From NCBI RefSeq assembly GCF_022549675.1, contig NZ_JAKZGR010000009.1, positions 1-64,000 of the forward strand: a DNA stretch of 64,000 nt, written 5' to 3'. Positions 18,155 through 26,179 of the stretch are shown one piece after another. This stretch comes from Belliella kenyensis. GTDB lineage: Bacteria; Bacteroidota; Bacteroidia; Cytophagales; Cyclobacteriaceae. The notes beneath the pieces were generated by a model, which worked only from the letters and a program-made list of their open reading frames with translations, searched no databases and was not told the DNA's origin. Numbering within the stretch: the stretch's first letter is position 1; each line of letters opens with the position of its first letter. A program made the translations under genes and the position numbers.

Positions 18155-19399
18155 TTACAATTTTTGGACGGTATTTGTTTTGAGTGACCACTTCATCAAA
18201 GGGCCACTACTCATACTTGTCACTATGGCCATGATGACCAATGCGACAAAGAGCTTTTCGTCAATCAGTCCGTTATCCAGGGCAATCAGCCCTAAGATGA
18301 TCTCCATAGCTCCTCTGGCATTCATACCAAACCCCACAGCCAGCGATTCTTTGACATTGAAGCCGCCACGATAAGCGCCAAAACCACTGCCTACAATCTT
18401 TCCTGCAAATGAAATAGCCAGTACAGCCAAAGTGAGCATCAAATCGAAGTTGGCAACAAAGTTGATTTTCAGGCCTATTGATACAAAGAATAGGGGTGCA
18501 AAGATATTGTTGATAAATTGGTGAACGATCTCTTTGGCTCTTTCTGACATGTGCTCAGAATCTCCCAGTGCAACCCCCAATAGGAAAGCACCAAAGATAG
18601 AGTGAATCCCTAGCCATTCTGTAAATGCTGCTGCCATAAAGCAAAAGGCCATAGATAAGGATAGTACTCCACCTGGCCATGCTAGCTTTTTGTTTACCCA
18701 TGGCAATACCCTATTGATGATGAGCTTGCCCAAAGTCAGCATAAAGAAAGTAAATAGCAATGTCACACCTATCGTCTGTGCAAGTGAAAGTGAGCTACCC
18801 TTGCCCATGAAGGAAAGAATTACCGAGAATATCAACCATCCAATGATATCATTCACCATGGCTGAAGCTACAATCAGCATACCCATGCGGGTTTTGAACA
18901 AGTTCATATCCATCAATATTCTAACCACTACAGGTAAGGCTGTGATCGACATCGCAGTACCCATAAATAGTGAGAAAAGTAAACGATCTCCATCTGCTAA
19001 ACCAAAAAATGTGGAGAAGTAGTATGGGAATATAAAACCTAAAATAAATGGAACTACCAAGCCTAGCAAGCTTATGCTTAATGCAGATTTTCCTTGGGAC
19101 CACACCAGGTGAAGTTCTACTTCGAGGCCTGCTATAAAAAGGAGCAGGACGACAGCGATTTGGACGAAGCCATCCAGGGCTAGATTAGCGCTGGGATTAC
19201 TTGCAAAAAGAAAATCAAAAGCTCCTGGAAAAAAGGTGCCCAATATTGTTGGGCCTAAAATTATACCGGCTAGCAATTCACCTACTACTGCGGGTTGCTT
19301 GAATTTTTGTGCAATCTCAGCAAAGACCCTTGCGAGCAAGAGCATAGCTGCAAGTTGAAGAAATAGATTGACTACATCTTGATGTGTTAAACTTTCCAT
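18155..19399 (-). CDS. CPA2-family cation:proton antiporter
   Basis: An inner-membrane antiporter of the Na+/H+ exchanger (KefB/GerN-like) family, exchanging Na+ or K+ for protons. The 414 residues contain about 12 hydrophobic segments. Family marks include the N-terminal PAVVGELLAGIILGP, the acidic substrate-site segment SAMVNDIIGW, and the C-terminal GFGMNARGAMEIIL. The protein stops after the membrane domain, without the C-terminal TrkA-N (KTN) domain of KefB/KefC. The upstream UspA-type gene, 10 nt away, is probably cotranscribed and may sense adenine nucleotides or stress on its behalf. Ion specificity cannot be read from sequence. Confidence 0.92.
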   Translation of the reverse strand: MESLTHQDVVNLFLQLAAMLLLARVFAEIAQKFKQPAVVGELLAGIILGPTILGTFFPGAFDFLFASNPSANLALDGFVQIAVVLLLFIAGLEVELHLVWSQGKSALSISLLGLVVPFILGFIFPYYFSTFFGLADGDRLLFSLFMGTAMSITALPVVVRILMDMNLFKTRMGMLIVASAMVNDIIGWLIFSVILSFMGKGSSLSLAQTIGVTLLFTFFMLTLGKLIINRVLPWVNKKLAWPGGVLSLSMAFCFMAAAFTEWLGIHSIFGAFLLGVALGDSEHMSERAKEIVHQFINNIFAPLFFVSIGLKINFVANFDLMLTLAVLAISFAGKIVGSGFGAYRGGFNVKESLAVGFGMNARGAMEIILGLIALDNGLIDEKLFVALVIMAIVTSMSSGPLMKWSLKTNTVQKL

Positions 19400-19409
19400 T
19401 TGTAGCCTC

Positions 19410-20240
19410 CTATTTTTTGATGATCAGTAAGTTACAAGGAAGATCACTCAAGATGTCTTCTAAGTCATGGGGGAAAAGTCTGTCTAAAAAGCCCAAATTA
19501 CCTTCATCGCCTACTATCAGTAGGTCAGCACCAAAATCATTAGAAAATCGAGCCAATTCTACAGCCCATTTTCCACAGGTTATTTTCACGTTTACTCTTA
19601 AGTTACCTTTGTCTATGTCTTTGAGTATGTTTTCCACATAGGCTACTTCTTCACCTACAAGTTTTCTTCTTGTGTTAGAGATTTCTTGTTCGCCTCCTTC
19701 GCCGGCAGTAGCCATTTGTATTCCGTACATTTTGATTTCATTTACGACATATACTTGCTTTGCTTGATCCAGCTTGCACCAGTTTATACCTCTTTCTATT
19801 ACATGGGGTGTTTGATCTTGCTGGGTTCCATTGATCACTACTTTATCAAATGGAGTCGGGTCAAGCATAGGTTCTACAAGAGTAAGCACTGAGCATTTAG
19901 ATTTTCTAATGATTTTTCTTGCTATAGACCCGATATAGTAATTGAAAAACCCCTCAGTTTTCAATGCTCCAGAGACCAAAAGATCTACTCCTTCTTGGTT
20001 ACAGATTTGAATGATTTTTTTGGCGGGTTTCCCATCTTCCCAAATCATCTTCACTTTTTGTAAGTTGACTTGATGTTTTTCAAGAATTATCAAAAGATTT
20101 TGCTCTAATGACTCGGTTTTTTCTCCCACATGAATCAATATCAATTCAGCTCCAAACAGGTCTTTGAGACGTTTTGATTCACAGATAAGAGCTTCCATTC
20201 TTGGGGAAAATGCCAGTGCTAATGCTATTTTTTTAAACAT
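19410..20240 (-). CDS. Tandem universal stress protein (UspA family)
   Basis: A 276-residue cytoplasmic protein with two Usp domains (about 1-140 and 145-276). Domain 1 ends in VSGALKTEGFFNYYIGSIARKII-like sequence, the G-X2-G-X9-GS nucleotide-binding region. Domain 2 has LLIVGDEGNLGFLDRLFPHD, where the loop is less canonical. Tandem Usp proteins often bind ATP or AMP and regulate partners. Cotranscription with an antiporter 10 nt downstream suggests a role in ion or pH stress. No promoter matching TAnnTTTG was seen upstream. Confidence 0.9.
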   Translation of the reverse strand: MFKKIALALAFSPRMEALICESKRLKDLFGAELILIHVGEKTESLEQNLLIILEKHQVNLQKVKMIWEDGKPAKKIIQICNQEGVDLLVSGALKTEGFFNYYIGSIARKIIRKSKCSVLTLVEPMLDPTPFDKVVINGTQQDQTPHVIERGINWCKLDQAKQVYVVNEIKMYGIQMATAGEGGEQEISNTRRKLVGEEVAYVENILKDIDKGNLRVNVKITCGKWAVELARFSNDFGADLLIVGDEGNLGFLDRLFPHDLEDILSDLPCNLLIIKK

Positions 20241-20672
20241 GTCATTTGTAATAGAATCTGTAAAATAGCAAAAAATGCCACTTTCTCCTAAGTAAAAATG
20301 CCATTCTCTTTTATTTTGCTCATGTTAATAATGTTTATTATGAAATTCAAAAATTAACTTATAAATAAATAAATTACATAAAAATCTAGTTTTTAAGCTT
20401 AAAAATGAACCGAATATTGACAATTTTACATAATTACATATGAAATCAACCGTTTATATAATCTGTTTTTAAAAAAAAGTCATTTTTAATTTGTGTAGAA
20501 AATCTTTTTACTTAAATTTTCAAAAGAATTTTATTACGTAATTTTTAATGCGCAATATGTAATATTTTCTAATATAATCTATATCCCAGAGTAACTATTA
20601 TTAACCTAGCCATATACTCAATTTTATTGGGATGGAATAATTATGTCAAATTACCAAACAAATTAAAATCCT
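20241..20672. other. AT-rich divergent intergenic region
   Basis: Separates the leftward uspA-antiporter operon from the rightward susC operon. It is strongly AT-rich and contains a TTACGTAA palindrome near 20534. No gene, RNA or convincing promoter was recognised, although promoters for both operons must lie here. Confidence 0.5.
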
Positions 20673-23600
20673 ATGCAGGAAAGATTTACGAAATTTTATT
20701 CATTAGACCATGCACGGCGCATTTTGAAGCTGTCATTGTTAATGATCATGTTGCTATTGAGTCATATAGGCTATGGGCAGCAGCGAAGTGTCACAGGGAA
20801 AGTTGTCGATGATAAAGGAGAGCCTATTCCGGGTGCCAATGTTCTAGTAAAAGGAACGGGGAAGGGTGCTGTGACTGATTTGGATGGGGTTTTTGTTTTG
20901 GATCTCAATCCGACTGAAACTATCATCGTGGTGTCTTATATTGGTTTTGAAAAAGTAGAAATCAATGTTGCCAATCAAAGTCAAATCACTGTCAAGCTTT
21001 CAGATAGCGTGCAGTTGTCTGAGGTTATTGTGACTGCCGCTGGTATTGAGAGAAATACCAATACCCTTGGCTATTCTGTTTCTACTTTGGATAGCGAGAA
21101 GCTAAGTCAAAGGAATGAGCCAGATCCTGTGAGAGCGCTTACAGGTAAGATCGCAGGGGTCAATATCCAAGGTGGTGGTGGAGTAGCAGGTGGTGCTACC
21201 AACATTACGATAAGGGGTAACTCATCTTTGGGAAATAATAACCAGCCATTATTTGTCGTGGATGGTGTTCCATTCGATAATTCTACATTCGAATCAGGAG
21301 GTACGAGACAAACGCAAAGTAGTCAATCGACTTCAAGCAGAGCCTTTGACATAGATCCTAACAATATAGAGAATTTAACGGTCCTCAAAGGTGCGGCTGC
21401 ATCAGCACTTTATGGTTCTAGAGCTGCAAATGGTGCTATCATCATTACCACAAAGACTGGCTCCAAAAAGGGTAGAAAAGGAATGGAAATCACTTACAAT
21501 ACTTCTTATTCAAATGAGCAAGTATCGGGTGTTCCTGAATTCCAAACTTTGTATGGTCAAGGTACCAATGGAGATTATAGAGCTGGTGTATATGGTTCTT
21601 ATGGCTCACCTTTTTCAAGTAGACCTACTATTCCTCATCCTCTAGCATTGAGCTCCAATCCTTCTTCTCAATTTCCAGAGTTTTATGAAGCTGATGGCGT
21701 GACTCCTGTCCAAGTGCCTTACAGATCATATATCAAAGAAAATATTGACAATTTCTTCAGAAATGGCAACTTGTTCGAAAACTCGATCATGATCAATGGA
21801 GGGAATGAGAAAAGTAGCCTAACAGCAGGTTTCACTCGTACGAGCAATGATGGTGTAGTTCCAGGCAACAGCATCACCAGAACTTCCTTTAACCTCGGTG
21901 GTAGTGCCAAGCTTGATAATGGCTTTTTTGTCAGAGGTACGTTGAATTATGTCAAGACAAATCAGACGAGTCCACCTATAGGCGGGTCGGGATCTGTTAT
22001 GGGAAACCTCCTTTTTATGCCTACCAGTTACGATTTGACCAATTATCCTTTTGAGAATCCTGTGACTGGAGAGAATGTATACTACAGAGCGTTGGACAAT
22101 CCATATTGGTCTGTAAAGCATAGCCCAGCGACAAGTAATGTGGATAGAACTTTTGGTAGCTTTGTCATTGGAAAGGATATCACGCCTTGGCTGACTGTTC
22201 AGAATACTTTTGGTTTCAATAGCTTCGTGGATGATCGTGTCAGCGTCCTTGGTAAGGGTTCAAGTGTATATGCTAATGGTACGATCAATACTGATAACAT
22301 TTATCGTGAGGAATTGGATAATGTGCTCTTGGCTACTATCAATACTAAGCTTACGGAAGACATTAGCGCCAGGTTGATTCTTGGAAATAATATCAACCAA
22401 AGAATGACACGAAGGTCAGCATTTTCAGGTGATGGAATTATCGTCGCAGGGCTTAATGACATTAGAAATACTACCACCATTACCTTGGGAGGAATACCAA
22501 ACAATCAAGCCTTAGTTAAGCAGCGTTTTTATGCTTTCTTTGGGGATTTGACATTTGATTACAAAAGCTATGCGTCCTTGAATTTTGTAGGAAGAAATGA
22601 TGTGTCGTCTACCCTCCCTGCTGATAACAGAAGCTATTTGTATGGAGGTGTCAATGGTTCTTTGGTATTTACTGAGGCTTTGAAGTTGAACTCAAGAATA
22701 CTGAATAATGGTACAATCAGAGCTGGATATACCAAAGTAGGTAATGAAGCTTCTCCTTATCAGACCATCAATGTTTTCAATGCCAATGCTTCTTTTGGTG
22801 GGATTGGGTCACCGTTTACCAATGCCAATGGCTCTGGTGTTAGTACTCAAACTTTATCCAATAGCTTTAGCAATAACCAACTCAAGCCTGAGTTTATTAC
22901 TGAATTTGAAATCGGTACTCAGCTAAGCTTTTTGCAAAATTTATTTTCTTTGGATTTGACCTATTACAATAAAATGAGTACCTCTCAGATATTTGTGGTC
23001 AACTCCGCTCCTTCTTCGGGTTTCTTGACTAGAATTATCAACCTAGGAGAGACATCAAACAAGGGTATAGAAATAGGCTTGACCGCCAATCCATTAATGT
23101 CAGATCGCGGATTGAACTGGTCGATTAGTGCTAATTTTACTCGTAATAGAAACAGGGTAGAAGACTTAGGAGATTTTGCACAGCTGACTTATGGAGGAAA
23201 TGTCCATATAGAAGGCTATCCTTATGGGATGATATTCGGTTCTCGATATGCAAGAGATGATGAAGGGAATATCCTTGTCAATCCACTTACTGCAAAGCCA
23301 ATTACCGCTGCTACCAACGGGCCAATAGGAGATCCCAACCCAGATTTTTTTGCTGGATTGAGCAATACCTTCTCTTTTAGAGGTGTCACCTTAGACGTTT
23401 TGTTTGATTGGAAACAAGGAGGGGATATCTTATCTACTACCATAGGAGAGACTTATGCTAGAGGTGTGCTTAGGGATACTGAAGACAGAGATTCTTTCAG
23501 AATAGGTACTGGTGTGATGGGTGATGTAAATACACGTACCCCGCTCCTAGATGAAAATGGAAATAAAATTCCAAACAATACAGCATTAAATTACAATGAT

Positions 23601-23924
23601 TATTTCTTTGGGAGTGGATTTGGTCCTAGCGGTCCTTCAGCTGGATACATCAATGAAGCTGCAATTTTTGATGCCACCGTATTCAGGTTGAGAGAGATTT
23701 CTTTGGGGTATCAATTGCCAAGACAGATGTTGAGCAAAACACCTTTTGGTTCTGTCTTTTTCTCACTCAGTGGAAGAAATCTTTGGTATAAAGCCCCAAA
23801 CACTCCAGCAGCTATGAACTACGATCCAGAGGTAAGTACTGCAGGAGCTAATAACTTGGGTTATGATCAGCTAGGTGTACCTCCTACAAAGAGATATGGT
23901 GTCAACTTAAGGTTTACTTTCTAA
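20673..23924 (+). CDS. SusC/RagA-family TonB-dependent outer-membrane transporter
   Basis: Outer-membrane importer that works with the SusD-like lidded lipoprotein encoded next. At 1083 residues it has normal length. A signal peptide (about 20-35) is followed by the carboxypeptidase-D regulatory-like domain (VTGKVVDDKGEPIPGANVLVK, about 40-120). The TonB box region (LSEVIVTAAG) and the plug (GKIAGVNIQ, DGVPFDN, LKGAAASALYGSRAANGAI) come next. The 22-stranded barrel ends in YGVNLRFTF, with the C-terminal Phe of outer-membrane barrels. Substrate is not shown by the sequence. The M14 peptidase downstream suggests peptides rather than glycans. Confidence 0.96.
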   Translation: MQERFTKFYSLDHARRILKLSLLMIMLLLSHIGYGQQRSVTGKVVDDKGEPIPGANVLVKGTGKGAVTDLDGVFVLDLNPTETIIVVSYIGFEKVEINVANQSQITVKLSDSVQLSEVIVTAAGIERNTNTLGYSVSTLDSEKLSQRNEPDPVRALTGKIAGVNIQGGGGVAGGATNITIRGNSSLGNNNQPLFVVDGVPFDNSTFESGGTRQTQSSQSTSSRAFDIDPNNIENLTVLKGAAASALYGSRAANGAIIITTKTGSKKGRKGMEITYNTSYSNEQVSGVPEFQTLYGQGTNGDYRAGVYGSYGSPFSSRPTIPHPLALSSNPSSQFPEFYEADGVTPVQVPYRSYIKENIDNFFRNGNLFENSIMINGGNEKSSLTAGFTRTSNDGVVPGNSITRTSFNLGGSAKLDNGFFVRGTLNYVKTNQTSPPIGGSGSVMGNLLFMPTSYDLTNYPFENPVTGENVYYRALDNPYWSVKHSPATSNVDRTFGSFVIGKDITPWLTVQNTFGFNSFVDDRVSVLGKGSSVYANGTINTDNIYREELDNVLLATINTKLTEDISARLILGNNINQRMTRRSAFSGDGIIVAGLNDIRNTTTITLGGIPNNQALVKQRFYAFFGDLTFDYKSYASLNFVGRNDVSSTLPADNRSYLYGGVNGSLVFTEALKLNSRILNNGTIRAGYTKVGNEASPYQTINVFNANASFGGIGSPFTNANGSGVSTQTLSNSFSNNQLKPEFITEFEIGTQLSFLQNLFSLDLTYYNKMSTSQIFVVNSAPSSGFLTRIINLGETSNKGIEIGLTANPLMSDRGLNWSISANFTRNRNRVEDLGDFAQLTYGGNVHIEGYPYGMIFGSRYARDDEGNILVNPLTAKPITAATNGPIGDPNPDFFAGLSNTFSFRGVTLDVLFDWKQGGDILSTTIGETYARGVLRDTEDRDSFRIGTGVMGDVNTRTPLLDENGNKIPNNTALNYNDYFFGSGFGPSGPSAGYINEAAIFDATVFRLREISLGYQLPRQMLSKTPFGSVFFSLSGRNLWYKAPNTPAAMNYDPEVSTAGANNLGYDQLGVPPTKRYGVNLRFTF

Positions 23925-23936
23925 TCGAATAAAGTC

Positions 23937-25523
23937 ATGAGAAATTCAAAAATACATATTCTAATACTTTTGGCCTGTTTTGGTTTGGGTCTCTTTAGCT
24001 GCGAATCTTTTATAGATATCAATGCTGATCCTAATAACCCTACAGATCCACAATTGGCACTATTGCTCCCAGCGACTCAACTTTCGATAGTGGGAAATTT
24101 CAATACTATCAACAGGGGTGCCTCAAATGTGATCCAACATAGAGCTGCGGGATCTTTGAATAGATGGGATCAGACAGGTACAACATTCCAAAGTACTTGG
24201 CTGGGATATTATACCCAAGCAATTCCTGATTTGGAACAAATGATCGCTACAGGAACAGAGGAAGGTGCTTGGGGCTATGTAGGTATTGCCAAGCTTCAGA
24301 AAGCGTTTCTTTATAGTACTATGGTGGATGTATGGGGAGATCTTCCCTATACAGAGGCTGCCAAAGTTGCAAACCCTAAATTCGATTCTGGTGAAGAGAT
24401 ATACAATTCTTTGTTTGCATTGATCGATGAAGCAAAGGCTGACTTAAATAGGTCTTTTGCCGTAGTTCCATCTGCTGATTTGTTTTATCAAGGTTCTAGA
24501 GACAAGTGGATCAAGTTTGCCAACTCTCTAAAATTCAAACTGTACATTCAAACAAGAAAAGTAAATCCATCTGCTTCAGCTCAAGGGATCAATGCATTGC
24601 TTGCTGAAAACAACATGATCAACAGCAATTCTGAAGATTTTACATTTTTGTTTGGATCAAGTCCAGCACCTGAGACGAGACATCCTTGGTATACCACAGC
24701 TTACTCTCCTTCAAGAGATGGATATGTAAGTATGGTTGTCCATGATAGACTCAGAGAACAAGATGATCCACGGCTGAGATATTATATTTTCCGATTGAAT
24801 GAAAGAGCTGGTCTAGCAAATTCCCAAGTAGGTGAGGGATATTATGGTAGGTATCCAGGTGACGGGGCTGCTTCCCCAGCTGATCAACAGACTAGAGCAA
24901 TAGTAGGTATCTATCCTTGTGGAGGAGTGTATGATAATGGAATGATTCCTTCACTTCCAAATAATGACGGCTTACTCAATAACATTGGAGCTACGACAGG
25001 CTCTACAGCCAACTCCTTCAGGCTGGTTTTGTTTGCAAATGGTGATGGTACTGGAGCAGGTATACAGCCACTGCTAACCAATGTGATGATGAAATTCTAT
25101 AGGGCAGAAGCAGCACTTACACTGAATACTGGGGAAGATGCTGGAGCATTACTTACTCAAGCAGTAGCTGCAAATATGCAAGCTATCAGCGCTTTATCTC
25201 CCGCTTTTCCAATCAGTTCGAGTACGATCAATGCCTTCAATACTAGGCTTTTAGCTCAGTATCAAGCTGCCACTTCTGAGCAGCGACTTGAATTGGTGAT
25301 GATGCAAAAGTGGATAGCTATGTATGGTAATGGTATCGAGTCATACAACGATTATAGACGAACTGGTTTGCCAGCTTTAGTCGAATTGATCTCTCCTTTA
25401 GATGATTTTCCTGAGCGATTTTTCTTTTCTGAGACTGAGCTCACATCTAATGAGACTGTGGTAGAAATCAGAGAGCAATTACAGAGAAACCAGCAAATCA
25501 CCCCAGTATTTTGGAGGAGATAA
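23937..25523 (+). CDS. SusD/RagB-like surface lipoprotein
   Basis: Substrate-binding lipoprotein that closes over the SusC channel. The 528-residue protein has the lipobox LGLFSC (anchor Cys22). It also has the N-terminal FIDINADPNNPT segment of the SusD-like_2 group and TPR-like helices (YVGIAKLQKAFLYSTMVDVWGDLPYTEA). It starts 12 bp after the susC stop. The C-terminal PVFWRR is typical of the group. Confidence 0.95.
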   Translation: MRNSKIHILILLACFGLGLFSCESFIDINADPNNPTDPQLALLLPATQLSIVGNFNTINRGASNVIQHRAAGSLNRWDQTGTTFQSTWLGYYTQAIPDLEQMIATGTEEGAWGYVGIAKLQKAFLYSTMVDVWGDLPYTEAAKVANPKFDSGEEIYNSLFALIDEAKADLNRSFAVVPSADLFYQGSRDKWIKFANSLKFKLYIQTRKVNPSASAQGINALLAENNMINSNSEDFTFLFGSSPAPETRHPWYTTAYSPSRDGYVSMVVHDRLREQDDPRLRYYIFRLNERAGLANSQVGEGYYGRYPGDGAASPADQQTRAIVGIYPCGGVYDNGMIPSLPNNDGLLNNIGATTGSTANSFRLVLFANGDGTGAGIQPLLTNVMMKFYRAEAALTLNTGEDAGALLTQAVAANMQAISALSPAFPISSSTINAFNTRLLAQYQAATSEQRLELVMMQKWIAMYGNGIESYNDYRRTGLPALVELISPLDDFPERFFFSETELTSNETVVEIREQLQRNQQITPVFWRR

Positions 25524-25555
25524 TAAATCAAATAGTAATCAAGAGATAATTACCT

Positions 25556-26179
25556 ATGAAAAGAATAATAATATTTTGCTTGTTAATAGGCTTTGTATCA
25601 GCATGCAAGACCGTAGATTATGAGTGGGAAAATTTCAAATATGCTCCCACTCCAAAAGTCACTTTGGATGTGGAAAGTTCTGCACTTCCGACTTTCGCTT
25701 CTGCTAAAGTGTCTTTCTTTAATTTGGCAAGACCAGACTATGCGACTGCACAGACATTCAAGTGGACTTTGGACTATTATGATGCACAAGGCAGAGCAGG
25801 GGTAGAAGCCATAGAGGTGTATGTGGGGTTCAATAGAAGAGAAGGCGTGCCTCCAGTATATCCTATCGTACTTTCATTGGCTCAAGTTCACCCTACCGAA
25901 AGACAGTTTCCACTACCTAGTGTAATTAGAGCCAATGATAGATTGGTAGAAAGAGTCACTGAGTTCCCGAAGTCTTTTAGCTTCACCCCTTCAGAGCTTG
26001 CAGCGTTAACTAGCACCAACTTATCGACCGTTGCTGTAAATGATTATTTTCTCTTCAAATTTATTGTTATCATGGAGGATGGAACGAGGATAGTGCAATA
26101 CAATGACAACTCTTGCGATGAGTCTAGAGGTGAGCTTTGTGATTGCAGAGTAGGCGTAAGATTCAAAAACATACCTTAA
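25556..26179 (+). CDS. Small lipoprotein of the SusCD operon
   Basis: A 207-residue protein with the lipobox FVSAC (anchor Cys17) and beta-rich mature sequence. Four cysteines cluster near the C-terminus (SCDESRGELCDCRVG). I do not recognise the family. Its position directly after susD, with its stop abutting the ATG of the peptidase gene, suggests an accessory surface lipoprotein for the same substrate. Confidence 0.85.
   Translation: MKRIIIFCLLIGFVSACKTVDYEWENFKYAPTPKVTLDVESSALPTFASAKVSFFNLARPDYATAQTFKWTLDYYDAQGRAGVEAIEVYVGFNRREGVPPVYPIVLSLAQVHPTERQFPLPSVIRANDRLVERVTEFPKSFSFTPSELAALTSTNLSTVAVNDYFLFKFIVIMEDGTRIVQYNDNSCDESRGELCDCRVGVRFKNIP

Noticed and set aside
20627-20812. 61-codon ORF at the start of susC
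   Set aside because: It overlaps the susC signal peptide in a different frame; susC is certain.
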